Notes: generated from the sequence alone by a model not told the origin. 64,000 nt of DNA from DASPSM01 sp036008465 (GCA_036008465.1 DASYNP010000163.1:7418-71417), one strand, 5' to 3'; shown: positions 6,508 to 16,829, numbered from the stretch's first letter. Numbers and translations: made by a program.

Positions 6508-9348
6508 CTATTGCGATCGCCGGCGAACGCGGTCTTTGGCCAGCTGAAACACGTCGATCGCCGGAGTCGCCGCTTCAGCGGCGGGCTGCGCGAGCGAAGA
6601 CGAATTTGCGGCAGGTAGCGACGTCTCCGGCACTGTGCGCGCCGTCGAGCCGGCGCCGCGCCGTGTGGTCGCGCGGGGCAGAGGCAGGTCCCACCATTTG
6701 CGTGCCGCGAGCGCCGGGGCTTTTTCCAGCGCTTCGGCCTTGGCTTCCTTCTCGGGAATCAGGGCCGAGACGCGCTCCCAGAGCGCCAATCGACGACCGG
6801 CGATTTCCGTCAGCAACAATCCAATCGCGCAACCGAGAAGCCACGGAATGAGCGACATCGAGCTGGCGGACCGCGGGGGATCGGCCAGGACCTCCAACAC
6901 GTCGGTGCGGAGCTTGCCGCCGCTGATTTCACCGATTTGTTTCAAGGTTTCGGTGCCGCTCAGCAAGCCGACGCGCGGTACGAATTCGGGCGAATAGGGG
7001 AGCGTGACCGCCGGCCCGCGGACGAATTTGCGCTCGCCGGTCTTCAAGAGCGTACGGTACGTTCCCGTGCGATCCATGCGGAACCGAGCTTCCAGAGTGT
7101 CGGGCCCCGTCCAGATGAAATCGGGCGTCACCGCCGCTTCCCTCTCGGCTCCGGGGGGCACGACGATCAAAGTCGGGGGGCCGTGCCGCGATTTGTCCGG
7201 GCGATCGGGATCGAGCTCGACAGTGGCGACGGCGTCCTCGCCCGCTCGTTCGACTCGCAGGAAGACATCGTCGGGACTCGCGCTGCTCAACAGCCAGCGC
7301 ACGTGAGTGATCAAAAAATCGTTGAGTTTGTCCCAACGTGCGAATTGACCGCTATAGCGGCCGTCGACCTCCATCGTGAGCGCCGCGACCCGGCCCAGTC
7401 CGCGAAACCAGAATGCCGACCAGGGGGCCTGGTACTCGTCAGCCGAGATGACCGCCGGCGTCGCCTCCGGCTTGAGGTAGCAGAGGTTGTAACCGTCGAC
7501 ATTGGGAAACGGCCCGCTACCCAACTCGCCCATCAATCGGGCCTCTGGCACAAAGCGTCCCAGGATGCCTTGCGGATGATCTTCCTCTTTCTTGATGAAC
7601 GTATTGCGCGCAATGTTCATCGTGTCTTGCGTAAAGAGTCGCGGCAGCTCGAGCGGATCGTCGGCGAACATCACCTGGCCGCCGCCGCGCTTGGCAATGT
7701 CCTTCAACAGCTCCGAGTCGCTGTCGTGGTCGGTGCCCAGGCCGATTACGCTGACGGTGATGCCGCCGTCGGCGAATTTCTTAATCAGCGTCTTATAGTC
7801 ATCGGGCTTTTCACTATCGTTCGCGTCGGCAAACAGGATGATGTGCCGCGTCGAATAGTCTTCGGCCTTTGTGAGCTGCTCGCCGGCGGCGACGAGCGCC
7901 TCGTAGATATAGATGCCGCCCCCTGCGCTTTCGATCCGCAGGACTTTTTTGCAGATCGCCTCGGGATCTTCGACAGGACCCATCGGTTGAATGATGTGCG
8001 GGACGGTGTCGACGGCGATCACAGAGACCATGTCTCCCGCCGACAGCAGGCGCACGCACTCGGCCGTCCCCAAGTCGGCCAGATCCATCTTGGTCTTCCC
8101 GCGACCGATCGGCACGGCCATGCTGCCCGAGCGATCGAGGGCAATGGCGATCGCCACGCGGTTTTTGCGGTGTTCGTGCCTCAGCTCCATTGAGACCGGC
8201 AGGATCGCGTCGAGCGGACTTTTGAAATAGCCGCCAACGCCAAAGCTGCGTTCCCCCCCGGTGAGCAAGAATCCGCCGCCCAGATCTTCGACGAATTGAG
8301 CCAAATGCTCCATCCGCACGCGACCGAGGGCGGAGGCCGGCACGTTCTCGACGACGACGGCCCGATATCGATCGAGCGCATCGGGCGAAACAAGCGACTG
8401 GCCGGCGGCCGCGACATCGACGGGGATGTGGGCCGATTTGAGCGCGCGGCCCAAACCGCCCTCCTTGCCGTCGCTGTTGAGAACCAGCACTCGCGGTCCG
8501 GCATCCACGAAGACGACGCCGGAGCCCACGTTATTTTGGACGAGCGGGTCGCCAGGAACGTCGACCTCGACGCGGTACGGCTGCATGCCGCCTTGTTCGA
8601 GCAGGTCGCGAAACGTCAGCCGATTCCGTCCAGCAACCAAATCTGTGTCTCTGTTGGCGATCAGCGTAGACCCGCGGAAGACTTTCGTTTGTCCGCGAAC
8701 GTCGCGATCGGCGTAGATATCGACTGTGAACTGGAACGGTTCGCGCGGAGTGACCGAATCGGGAAGTTGGATCGACTCGACGGCGACGTCGCCCAGCCGC
8801 GGCCGCTCGAACGGCCGGTAGTCGATCGGCACCCCTTCTTCACGAGCGCGCCGGGCGGTGGAAAGGGGGTCGGGGCCGTTAGCTTCCCCATCGGAGAGCA
8901 CCAGGATTCGGGCAGGGCGATTCTTGTCGACCAGATTGAGCGACGTCGAAATCGCATCGGCAAGGTCGCTGCCATCGGGCAGGATCTCCTTACTGTAGCT
9001 TCCCAGCGAGGAATTGTCCGACAGCGGATGCTCGATCTGGGCCTTGCCGCCGAAGGTCACCACGCCAACGCGGTCGCCCGCCTTGCGGTTGCGCTCGAGA
9101 TCGTGAATCAAAGCCAGCACGCCGTCCTGGGCCGCGGGAGGCATCGAGCGGGAGCGATCCGCCACGACGATGACGTCGATGCCTTTGCCCCCCAGGTCGA
9201 GCCGCGGGCCCGCCAGAGCTGCGACCAGCGCCACGAGGAGCGCGATTCGCAGCCCCGCGGTGACTCCCGTCGCCCGGCTGAGGCGCGTGTAGGCAATCCC
9301 CACGGGAATCGCCAACAGCAGCACCTCGGGATATTGAAACCAGATCAT
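6508..9348 (-). CDS. Double von Willebrand A membrane protein with a glutamine-amidotransferase-like fold
   Basis: A 946-residue protein at the distal end of the MoxR/DUF58 cluster. After two N-terminal membrane helices (about residues 8-20 and 32-48) comes a first vWA domain whose metal site reads DRSRS (about residue 66); then a GATase1-like segment (about 330-405, FVEDLGGGFLLTGG); then a second vWA domain with a canonical DRSGS metal site (about 425-600) and a C-terminal helix near 860-880. vWA domains bind Mg2+ and partner proteins and are usual clients of MoxR ATPases. The frame is open further upstream, but ATG at 9348 overlaps the stop of the preceding gene (ATGA), which fixes the start. 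Predicted to be membrane-anchored. Confidence 0.9.
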   Translation of the reverse strand: MIWFQYPEVLLLAIPVGIAYTRLSRATGVTAGLRIALLVALVAALAGPRLDLGGKGIDVIVVADRSRSMPPAAQDGVLALIHDLERNRKAGDRVGVVTFGGKAQIEHPLSDNSSLGSYSKEILPDGSDLADAISTSLNLVDKNRPARILVLSDGEANGPDPLSTARRAREEGVPIDYRPFERPRLGDVAVESIQLPDSVTPREPFQFTVDIYADRDVRGQTKVFRGSTLIANRDTDLVAGRNRLTFRDLLEQGGMQPYRVEVDVPGDPLVQNNVGSGVVFVDAGPRVLVLNSDGKEGGLGRALKSAHIPVDVAAAGQSLVSPDALDRYRAVVVENVPASALGRVRMEHLAQFVEDLGGGFLLTGGERSFGVGGYFKSPLDAILPVSMELRHEHRKNRVAIAIALDRSGSMAVPIGRGKTKMDLADLGTAECVRLLSAGDMVSVIAVDTVPHIIQPMGPVEDPEAICKKVLRIESAGGGIYIYEALVAAGEQLTKAEDYSTRHIILFADANDSEKPDDYKTLIKKFADGGITVSVIGLGTDHDSDSELLKDIAKRGGGQVMFADDPLELPRLFTQDTMNIARNTFIKKEEDHPQGILGRFVPEARLMGELGSGPFPNVDGYNLCYLKPEATPAVISADEYQAPWSAFWFRGLGRVAALTMEVDGRYSGQFARWDKLNDFLITHVRWLLSSASPDDVFLRVERAGEDAVATVELDPDRPDKSRHGPPTLIVVPPGAEREAAVTPDFIWTGPDTLEARFRMDRTGTYRTLLKTGERKFVRGPAVTLPYSPEFVPRVGLLSGTETLKQIGEISGGKLRTDVLEVLADPPRSASSMSLIPWLLGCAIGLLLTEIAGRRLALWERVSALIPEKEAKAEALEKAPALAARKWWDLPLPRATTRRGAGSTARTVPETSLPAANSSSLAQPAAEAATPAIDVFQLAKDRVRRRSQ

Positions 9349-11180
9349 GGGGCAACTCGACGCGCGCGGGCCGTACGATCGAGAACAAACCAGTCGACCA
9401 GCACTGCCGCGAGAATGATTGCGATTCCCGCCGCAATCAACCACGAAAACGGATCGTCGAGGCGATAGCCCAAGGTGGGCGGTTCGCTCACCGCGTCTCG
9501 CAGGCCCGGACCCAGAGTACTCAAATTTGATTCGACCGGATCATGAAAGTTGACGGCGAACCGGCCGATCGATCGATCTCCATCTCGCACTTCGTAAATG
9601 CCGGTCTGCTGCAAGGGAGGAATTTCGACGACGGGTCCGCGGGCGAGCGGCTGCGTCTTTCCGCCGAAAGCCAGCGTCAGCCGATCGGCCCCGCCGCTGC
9701 GATCGGCTGAGTCCGGCCGGAACGTGATCTCTTCATTGAGGCGATAATTCCAACGTTTCAACCCGGGGAGTCCATCGCGACAGATCTCCACGAGGTTCTT
9801 GACCAGGATCGGCCAGTCGGGGCTCTCCGCCAGGTTTGAGCGTGCAAAATCGAGATTCAAAAGGTAGGCAGCCGTCCGCGTTTCGGTCGGCCTGCACAGC
9901 AAGAGTTGCTTACCTGCGCTGACAAGAGGCGTCGCCTCGACCGTGATAGGCTGCACTCCGCCGAAGACCACGCCCCCGAGGACCACGCCATCCAAAAGCG
10001 GATGCCGTTTCTCGAGCAGGTAGGGGCCAATGATGTCCTTGGCTTTCTTACGAGCCGCGTCTGACGGATCGATCGGCCCGATCCCCAGCCAGGTCAGGCC
10101 AGGCCGCGAAGGGGGCGGCGCGTTGGCCGGGCCGATCAGAAGCTGGGCATCGGCCGGCGAGCCCAACTGCGTTTGGGTGATACCGGCCAAGGCTCGCCGC
10201 ACAGGGCGAAGCGCCGCATGGTCGGCGGGCAACGAGAGAGCAATCGTCACGGTGCGGACTTTGGGTTCGATCAAAGTCACATGGTTGTCGATGTCGAGTC
10301 CGTCCGCGGAGGAACTCGTTTCGACCGCCAAATCGCCAAGTCCACCGCGGACGTCGGTCTCAAGTGCCGCGTCCGCACCCGCATTGAGAGACAGCGTCTT
10401 TGCGAAGAGCTGCTGGTCGCCGTGCCGACCGCGAACCTGCACGTCGGCCGGCTTCTTGCCGAAATTGGCGATCCGCAAGAAAACGCGACCTTGTTTGGTC
10501 TTGGGATCGAAAATCCAACGGGCCGCGGTGATCGCCGTGTTCTCCAGCGGCTGTCCGAGCGAGACGATCTCCATTGCCTTGGGGGTCGGCGATTGCTTGG
10601 GGGGCAGGTGATTCGTGACAAAAAGGATCCGCCCGCTTGTTTCTGCCAATTGCGAGGCCAGATCCCAAGCGGGCTCGAAATCGTGAGCGACCGCGCCCGG
10701 ATTCCAAGCCTCGAGCGCGGTTCGCGGCTTGGCCAGAGAAGTCGCCGGGCCGGCCAACAACTCCGGCCGACGCCCGGTCACAATCAGCGTGGCGACGCTC
10801 CCGGCCGGCAGCTTTTGGAAGCGGTTGGCGATCTCGTCAATCGCTGCATCGCGAAACGATTTTTTCCCCGGCGGCCGAGCCTGCATCGATGCCGAGTTAT
10901 CCAGTACAACGATCAGGTGCTCGACCTGCCGCGATTCGGCCAGGTGCGGCTGGGCGAGCACCAGCGACAACACGGCCGCGGCCAAAAGCTCCAGCAACAG
11001 CGAGGCTGTGATCGGCAAGCGTTCCCGGCGCCGTCCGGCCTGCCGGACCTGTGCCTGCACGCCCCAAAGATGCAGGCCGCCGATCAGCAGCGGCGGGAAC
11101 CGTCGATAGTACAGGTGGAGAATGACAATCGCCGGCAGAGCCAGCAGACCGAGCAATCCCCAGGGGTTGGCAAACGTCAT
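9345..11180 (-). CDS. BatA-like aerotolerance N-domain and vWA membrane protein
   Basis: A 611-residue protein beginning MTFANPWGLLGLLALPAIVI, the typical start of the BatA/aerotolerance regulator N-terminal domain (short membrane helix, then PPLLIGGLHLW). A second helix lies at about 58-80, followed by a vWA-like domain with DNSAS as metal-site motif (about residue 93). The C-terminus ends with a third helix (FSWLIAAGIAIILAAVLVDW). The stop overlaps the start of the downstream double-vWA gene by four bases, and the DUF58 gene lies 18 bp upstream, so translational coupling is likely. By analogy with Bat systems it would act in the cell envelope, but the target process is not evident. Confidence 0.9.
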   Translation of the reverse strand: MTFANPWGLLGLLALPAIVILHLYYRRFPPLLIGGLHLWGVQAQVRQAGRRRERLPITASLLLELLAAAVLSLVLAQPHLAESRQVEHLIVVLDNSASMQARPPGKKSFRDAAIDEIANRFQKLPAGSVATLIVTGRRPELLAGPATSLAKPRTALEAWNPGAVAHDFEPAWDLASQLAETSGRILFVTNHLPPKQSPTPKAMEIVSLGQPLENTAITAARWIFDPKTKQGRVFLRIANFGKKPADVQVRGRHGDQQLFAKTLSLNAGADAALETDVRGGLGDLAVETSSSADGLDIDNHVTLIEPKVRTVTIALSLPADHAALRPVRRALAGITQTQLGSPADAQLLIGPANAPPPSRPGLTWLGIGPIDPSDAARKKAKDIIGPYLLEKRHPLLDGVVLGGVVFGGVQPITVEATPLVSAGKQLLLCRPTETRTAAYLLNLDFARSNLAESPDWPILVKNLVEICRDGLPGLKRWNYRLNEEITFRPDSADRSGGADRLTLAFGGKTQPLARGPVVEIPPLQQTGIYEVRDGDRSIGRFAVNFHDPVESNLSTLGPGLRDAVSEPPTLGYRLDDPFSWLIAAGIAIILAAVLVDWFVLDRTARARRVAP

Positions 11181-11198
11181 CGATCGGTCCTGGCCCTC

Positions 11199-12068
11199 TT
11201 ACGCCGCCGGAACAAGCAGCCCAGCCGCACAAAGATCGGTGCGACACAGCGACGGCAATCCGCGATCGGCAATCAGCGTGACAAAGCGGCCGTGAGCGCA
11301 GCGGCAACTGCGGCCGAGGCCTTCTTGAAGACGCGCGAGCCGTTCCCGATAACCCGCGACCGTTTTGCGATCGAGCAGCAGATCCACGGCGCCCTGTGTC
11401 TCGACGTCGATCAATCGCCGGCCTTCGCTGGGCGACGGATCGGCCTCCCATTCGTTCAACAGCTGGACCAGCCAGAGCGCACCCGATTCCCGCGACAGGC
11501 GGCGCACCAGCGTGTCGGGATCGTGCGGAAACAGGAAATCGGAAACGACGATCCGCACCGCCTGGCGCTTGAGCGGCACCACGTTCTCGGCCACAAGCTC
11601 GTTGAGCGTCGCCGTTCCGGAAAATGGAAGGGCGGAGAGGTTGTCGAGGGCATCAAGGGTCAAAGTTCGCGAGGGACGCGCGTCGTCGAGCAGAACCACC
11701 GTCGGGCGACCGCCCACTCGCGCGCTCAGCAGCGCAAAAACCGCCGCAAGCTGCCGGGCCACTCGAGGTTTCGTTTCGCCGCCAGTGGTCATCGAGCGGC
11801 TGGCATCCAGCAGAATCTCGGTGCGCGGGCTGATCTCGTCGCGATAGAGGCGAACCATGAGGGCGTCGCTGCGCGCATAGGCCGACCAGTCGACGTGGCG
11901 GATATCGTCGCCGGGCAGGTACTCACGATATTCCTGAAATTCGAGCGAGCTTCCCGTCCCGCGACCGAGCAATTCTCCGGAAGATCCGGCGACCGGCAAT
12001 CGGGGGGAAGCCAGCCGATAGGCAGCCAGCGCCTGCTGAACTTCCGGATCGTGCCGCACGGATTTCAT
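11199..12068 (-). CDS. DUF58 domain protein
   Basis: A 289-residue soluble protein with the DUF58 core: GSSLEFQEYREYLPGDDIRH followed by VDWSAYARSDALMVRLY at about residues 39-76, then a vWA-like fold with the metal motif DASRS (around residue 88). DUF58 genes almost always accompany MoxR ATPases and vWA proteins, as here; the complex is thought to remodel or metallate client proteins. Start ATG at 12068 is 13 bp after the ABC permease stop, in the same minus-strand cluster. No signal peptide. Confidence 0.93.
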   Translation of the reverse strand: MKSVRHDPEVQQALAAYRLASPRLPVAGSSGELLGRGTGSSLEFQEYREYLPGDDIRHVDWSAYARSDALMVRLYRDEISPRTEILLDASRSMTTGGETKPRVARQLAAVFALLSARVGGRPTVVLLDDARPSRTLTLDALDNLSALPFSGTATLNELVAENVVPLKRQAVRIVVSDFLFPHDPDTLVRRLSRESGALWLVQLLNEWEADPSPSEGRRLIDVETQGAVDLLLDRKTVAGYRERLARLQEGLGRSCRCAHGRFVTLIADRGLPSLCRTDLCAAGLLVPAA

Positions 12069-12081
12069 GATCGCGCCTGCT

Positions 12082-13662
12082 TCACGAAGCCGCAGCCTCG
12101 GCTTCGAGCGCGGCGCCTGCGGGCGGGACTACCAGTGCCTGATTGCGACGGGCGGCCTCAAGCTCGATCTGTGCACGAACCGGGTTATTCAAGACCTCGC
12201 GCGTGGCCCGCGACATCGCCCGCACGTTGAATGCCAGCGCAAGGATTGCCAGGACTGCGGCCTCAACGCCCGCCAGGTCCGACCCCGCCTTATGCCCAAC
12301 GATGGCGTCGTAGGTCACAAACGGATTCACGATGTCGATCGGTTGAAAGCCCTCGCCCTGGAATCGTGAAATGAAATGCCATAGGAACTCGAGCACGATC
12401 AACAGCAGATTGATCAGCACCAGCGCCGCGATCAGATGGCCTGGCGAAAAGTTCGACATCACTCGGCGAAACATTCGAGTCAGGAACGCGCCCGCACCGA
12501 GGTAAATCACGCCGTAGGCGATCATGGTGCCGGCGGCGTGGGCGTCGTCGAATTCCGAGTGCCCGTACGATTTCTCCAGCCCCAGTCCGAAGGCGATTGC
12601 CGCGAGCACCGTCATCAGTGCCAACGAAGAGAGCCCAAAGATCAGCCCCCGTGTGCCACCGGGCAGAAACGGCACCCACAGCGCGCGCAGGAACCGCGAT
12701 CGCGGGAAGCCCCGGCTGACACGGCGCGAAAGTCCTTCCCCTTCGGAAGTCACGAACAATCCGGCGAGCGTGATGTAAGTGGCGGAGAGGACTACTAAAG
12801 CGAGCAGAGAAATATCGCCGTGCGTAGGGAACAGCGTCGTCCCCAACACGGCCAGCCAGCTCACGAACCACTGCGCGGTGACCGTCAGCCGAATTCCCGA
12901 GCTGCGGTTGTCCGACTCGAACGTCAGCTGCGCAATGCCGATCTGCTGACAGAGATAGGAAGTCGAGAGGGCCAGGAACACGACGAAGCCGATGATCCAC
13001 CAGGTCTCGGCATTATCGAGCGTCATGAAAATGCTCATAGCGAAGGAGAGCTGCGCGAAAATGATCGTGCCGATGATCGCCAGCACGATGACGCCCAACG
13101 ATCCGAACGATTGCGAAATCTTGTTCTTGGTCTGCGCTCCGATCGCCAGCGCGACCGACGAAAACACGAACGACGCGATCAAGAGCGCCCCCAGGCTGAA
13201 GGCCGTATGCACAAAGTCGAAACCGGGGAGCAACGACGTGAACGCGATGAACGGCGTAATCGCCGCGAAATAAACCAGCGTCTGCACCAGGGCGCTGAGC
13301 GACTTTCCCCAAATGATTTGTCGCGGTGAAAGCGCGGTGATCTGCACGAGCTCCAGCGTATTTTCGGCCCGCTCCTCGACGATGCTCCGAAAAGCCGCGA
13401 AAGGCACGAGGATCAGCGACGCCACGCACAGGATCAGAAAAAAGAGGGCGAAGAACCATTGGGCCGACGAGCCATATTCGAGCGAGTCGCCCTCCATCGA
13501 GATGAGAAAGACCGACCCGCCCCACGACACAATCAGCAACAGCACGAACGTGCCGACGAACTGGCGGCTCTTGAGGGCTTGCCGCACCTCTTTGACGACG
13601 ATCGCGTTGCAATAGTCCCCGACGGTCTCCAACCGGCCGATCGCAGCGTTGAGGGCGCTCAT
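12082..13662 (-). CDS. ABC transporter permease of the MoxR cluster
   Basis: A 526-residue membrane protein with about ten to twelve hydrophobic helices arranged in two halves. The N-terminal half (residues 1-250) has the ABC-2 look: a cytoplasmic start, an LKSRQFVGTFVLLLIVSWG helix, a helix at about 67-90, a short amphipathic EERAENTLELVQITALSPRQ loop typical of ABC-2 permeases, then helices. The second half adds more helices after about residue 290. The ATP-binding subunit is encoded immediately upstream with a 4-base overlap (13659-13662), so the two form an exporter. Substrate unknown; ABC pairs of this type recur inside planctomycete MoxR/DUF58 clusters. Confidence 0.9.
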   Translation of the reverse strand: MSALNAAIGRLETVGDYCNAIVVKEVRQALKSRQFVGTFVLLLIVSWGGSVFLISMEGDSLEYGSSAQWFFALFFLILCVASLILVPFAAFRSIVEERAENTLELVQITALSPRQIIWGKSLSALVQTLVYFAAITPFIAFTSLLPGFDFVHTAFSLGALLIASFVFSSVALAIGAQTKNKISQSFGSLGVIVLAIIGTIIFAQLSFAMSIFMTLDNAETWWIIGFVVFLALSTSYLCQQIGIAQLTFESDNRSSGIRLTVTAQWFVSWLAVLGTTLFPTHGDISLLALVVLSATYITLAGLFVTSEGEGLSRRVSRGFPRSRFLRALWVPFLPGGTRGLIFGLSSLALMTVLAAIAFGLGLEKSYGHSEFDDAHAAGTMIAYGVIYLGAGAFLTRMFRRVMSNFSPGHLIAALVLINLLLIVLEFLWHFISRFQGEGFQPIDIVNPFVTYDAIVGHKAGSDLAGVEAAVLAILALAFNVRAMSRATREVLNNPVRAQIELEAARRNQALVVPPAGAALEAEAAAS

Positions 13663-14675
13663 TGGGTCACCCCCTTCGTGATCGCCAGGAAGGCGTCCTC
13701 GAGCGTCTCGCTCCGGCCGCGGAATTCAATGACGTCCAGTTCTTCGCGAATCAAATGCCTCAGCAGGCCGCAAAGTGCCGCATCATCACCGCTGAACTCG
13801 AATGCGGCGGTCTGCGCGACGACGCTCACGCCGCTGACCTGGGGTTGCTCGAGGAGTAGCCGCTCGAGGCGATCGACGTCACGCAGCACCCGCACCGAGA
13901 CGGCCGCCCCGGTCGCGCGTCCCTGGGTGGCGCGCTGCGCTTGTTGAATTTCGTCGATCGTGCCGCTGGCGAGGATCCGGCCGGCCTCGATAATCGCCGC
14001 CGAATCGCAGACCTCCCCCAGCTCGGTCAGGATGTGCGAACTGATGAGCACGGTCTTCTTCAGCTCGCGGGCCAAGAGCCGCACCAGCTCGCGAAGCTCG
14101 ATTCGCGCGCGCGGGTCGAGGCCAGCGGCCGGCTCGTCGAGGATTAGCACGGCAGGGTCATTGATCAGCGTGCGGGCCAGCCCCAGTCGCTGCGACATGC
14201 CTTTCGACAAGGCGGTGATCGGCTTCTCGACCAGTTTTTTGAGTTCGGTAAAGACGAGGACGCGTTCGACCGCGTCGCGGCGCGCGCGAGGCGCCAGGTT
14301 GTACGCCCGCGCGAAGTAGTCGATGTACTCCAGCACGTTCATGTTGGAGTATTTGCCAAAACTGTCCGGCATGAAGCCCACGATCTTGCGGACCTTGTCC
14401 GGATCGTCGATCACCGAGTAGCCGTTGACGAATGCGTCGCCCGACGTCGGCACATCGAGCGTGGCCAGGATTCGCATGCTGGTCGTTTTGCCCGCGCCGT
14501 TGGGCCCAATGAATCCCATCACCTGCCCGCGATACGCGCGAAACGAAACGTCATTGACCGCCTTCAGGCGGCCGAAATAGCGGTGCAAATGGCGAAACTC
14601 GATCGCCGGCGTCCCGTTCCCGTTCGATGCGGGTGCGGCAGGCTGGGTGCTCACTTGGGACTGACCGTTACTCAT
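13659..14675 (-). CDS. ABC transporter ATP-binding protein of the MoxR cluster
   Basis: A 338-residue ATPase with every catalytic motif: Walker A GPNGAGKTT at about residues 57-65, the signature as LSKGMSQRL, Walker B VLILDEPAAGLDP, and the H-loop SSH. The first 20 residues are a Ser/Gln/Asn-rich extension. The C-terminal 100 residues form an accessory domain. It energises the permease at 12082-13662, with which its gene overlaps by four bases. Organisation and the APRARRDAVERVL-type helical region are typical of ABC-2 exporters. It lies between a large membrane protein gene (14694-16829) and the permease on the minus strand. Confidence 0.95.
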   Translation of the reverse strand: MSNGQSQVSTQPAAPASNGNGTPAIEFRHLHRYFGRLKAVNDVSFRAYRGQVMGFIGPNGAGKTTSMRILATLDVPTSGDAFVNGYSVIDDPDKVRKIVGFMPDSFGKYSNMNVLEYIDYFARAYNLAPRARRDAVERVLVFTELKKLVEKPITALSKGMSQRLGLARTLINDPAVLILDEPAAGLDPRARIELRELVRLLARELKKTVLISSHILTELGEVCDSAAIIEAGRILASGTIDEIQQAQRATQGRATGAAVSVRVLRDVDRLERLLLEQPQVSGVSVVAQTAAFEFSGDDAALCGLLRHLIREELDVIEFRGRSETLEDAFLAITKGVTQ

Positions 14676-14693
14676 TTTGCCGGTAACCAGGAA

Positions 14694-16829
14694 TCAAAAG
14701 GATCCGTTCAAGAGATGCAGACTCAATTCGTCGGATGTCGAAGAAACGCCCGTTTCGACTCCCGGATTTTCCCGCACAACAGCGACATACGAGCGCGGTG
14801 CGAGCCCCTTCTTGTGTGGAAGCTCTGTGCACCATCGGGCGATCCGGCGCTCCATGAGATTCGAAGCAAAATCGGTCGTCGTCGGGCCGCGCATGGCGTA
14901 GGCCATATAGGCGCGCGGACCGCCAAAGGCGCTGGGCGTCGGCTCGACGAAACCGGCCGGCAGAGCGGGCGCGTTGCGTCTGAGGAGTTCGACAAATCCT
15001 TTCAAGTCATCGGCCGAAGGCTCAGACAGCGCGGTGGTCGCCCCGGCGCCGACCGATCTCGCGAGATACAGACGTCCGGCGTCGTCGGTGACGACGATCA
15101 TCTCCAGCTCCCACGGGAGGCCATTCCAGAACTCGACGGATTTATCCGCGGCCGGTTTGAGCTCGACGCGGGATCGTTGCTCGGCATTGCGGACTGTGAA
15201 GAACTGCGTCCGCGTGCGCGCCGGCAGCCAGCCGGATGCGAGGTTTTGCGTTTGCGTCCAGTCGACGTACCCACCGGTCGGCTCGTTGGTCGTCGGGATG
15301 ACGGGGAAGACAGCCGTTTCCGGAGAGAACCGCATTCCGCCCGAGGGAGCAACCCCCGCGAAGAGCGCCAGCCGCGCCATCGTCACTGCGGTCCGATTGC
15401 GCTGATCGAGGACCGTGAGACTGCGGATCCTCGACTTGATCGAAAATCCATGCACGGCCACCGAGTACCCGAGCAAGAGCGCGCTTGTGGTGACGGCCAT
15501 CGCCGGAACCGTAAACAACAGGAGCCACAGCATCCTTTTTCGAGAGAGATAAACGTAGTTGACCGGCCCAATCACGATGCTGAAGAGCGTGATCAAGACC
15601 AGAAAGGCAATCGTGGGAACGCCATGAATTCCCGCGTTCATGAACTTGTAGAAATCCTTGGTCCCCATGTGGGGCGATGTCCCGTGCCGTGCCGTCCAGG
15701 ACCATCGTTCGTCTCCACACGATTTACACAGCCAGAGCCAATCGTTGATCGTGCCGGGAAACGGGCTCTCGGGAAATGCGTAGACGGTCCCCAGCATCAA
15801 CTCGCGGTGACGAAACGCATCCTTGCCCCCCTTCCACGGTGACTCGGCAGACTTGGCGGTTTTGTCGGCCGGCTTTGACGACTTCGTCCGACTCATTCGC
15901 GTGACCGGCGCGCCCGGAAATGAGAACGTGGTGTCCTCGACCGGTTCCTCTTTAATTTCGCCGCTGGGCCGCTCGGACGGCACGGCACTTTTCCAGGCGG
16001 CCGCACCGGCCGGCTGTTCGGGGGCCTCGATCAGGCGATCGAGCCGCGTCATAGCCTGCGCGTCATTTCCCACCTCGTACACGAGTAGATTGCCGCCAGA
16101 CTGCACCCATTTCACGATCGCCGTTCGCACGGGGTGCTCGAGCCGTTCGAGTTCCTCTCGCGAGATGGCCAGGAAGTCGAGCCCGCTGTAATCGATCCAC
16201 GATTCGGGCAAGAGCGTGGACTGCACGACCTCAGCCAAGAGCGACGCGTCGACCGTCCCGATGCGACCAAATCGGCCGGCCGGAGTGCTCGCGACCAGGT
16301 GGTTGGACGCGTCAACGAACCGGCCGCAATCGACGGCAGCGGGCGAGATAACGAGAAGCGCCGGCGGCGAGGGGCTCATCGGCGTGCCCGAGGGGACGGA
16401 GATCGACCGACTGTGCGTTTTGAGCTCCCGCGTGCCTTCATAAACGTGCATCATTCCGTCGCGGGAAGCAACGAGCGGGACCGGCAGCGTGAAATGGACC
16501 GTGGCATTCTGTTCAACGCCGATCACACGGCGCACCCTGACTCCCTTGCTGGATTCACCGGAGGGCTCGAATTCGAATGTCAGGTCGCGTGGCGGCCCGA
16601 GGTTGCTCACACGCACGCGGATGGGTAAGTAGCCTCCTTCAACTCCGCCGGCCCAACGCGTGTCGGTGCGAATCGTCAAATCCTCGCCAGTCGTCGTCTT
16701 TTCGTCGCCGGATCCGAATGCGGCTGGCGCCGAGAAAAGTGTGAGAAGCGCAAGGACTGCAGCCGCCACGCGGGCAACTCTCCGCGCGCGGAACAGCCAG
16801 ATACCAGGTCGTGGTTGCTTCAGCCTCAC
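14694..16829 (-). CDS. Large exported membrane protein of the MoxR cluster
   Basis: A 711-residue protein that starts with GTG at 16829, overlapping the MoxR stop codon (GTGA). The first 40 residues form a signal peptide (basic N-terminus, then VAAAVLALLTLFSAPAAFG). An extracytoplasmic region of about 390 residues includes a segment resembling a class I amidotransferase fold (RTAIVKWVQSGGNLLVYEVG, about 230-260). A pair of membrane helices follows (about 433-455 and 465-490), then a C-terminal domain of about 220 residues. No enzyme motif is recognisable. Its place between MoxR and an ABC exporter suggests an envelope role. Frames continuing upstream belong to the overlap and are not used. 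Confidence 0.85.
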   Translation of the reverse strand: MRLKQPRPGIWLFRARRVARVAAAVLALLTLFSAPAAFGSGDEKTTTGEDLTIRTDTRWAGGVEGGYLPIRVRVSNLGPPRDLTFEFEPSGESSKGVRVRRVIGVEQNATVHFTLPVPLVASRDGMMHVYEGTRELKTHSRSISVPSGTPMSPSPPALLVISPAAVDCGRFVDASNHLVASTPAGRFGRIGTVDASLLAEVVQSTLLPESWIDYSGLDFLAISREELERLEHPVRTAIVKWVQSGGNLLVYEVGNDAQAMTRLDRLIEAPEQPAGAAAWKSAVPSERPSGEIKEEPVEDTTFSFPGAPVTRMSRTKSSKPADKTAKSAESPWKGGKDAFRHRELMLGTVYAFPESPFPGTINDWLWLCKSCGDERWSWTARHGTSPHMGTKDFYKFMNAGIHGVPTIAFLVLITLFSIVIGPVNYVYLSRKRMLWLLLFTVPAMAVTTSALLLGYSVAVHGFSIKSRIRSLTVLDQRNRTAVTMARLALFAGVAPSGGMRFSPETAVFPVIPTTNEPTGGYVDWTQTQNLASGWLPARTRTQFFTVRNAEQRSRVELKPAADKSVEFWNGLPWELEMIVVTDDAGRLYLARSVGAGATTALSEPSADDLKGFVELLRRNAPALPAGFVEPTPSAFGGPRAYMAYAMRGPTTTDFASNLMERRIARWCTELPHKKGLAPRSYVAVVRENPGVETGVSSTSDELSLHLLNGSF

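Noticed and set aside
10173..12230. 685-residue plus-strand open frame
   Set aside because: Antisense to the BatA-like and DUF58 genes, which have recognisable domains; no protein-like features.
14583..15842. 419-residue plus-strand open frame
   Set aside because: Antisense to the large exported protein of the MoxR cluster; low-complexity Arg-rich product.
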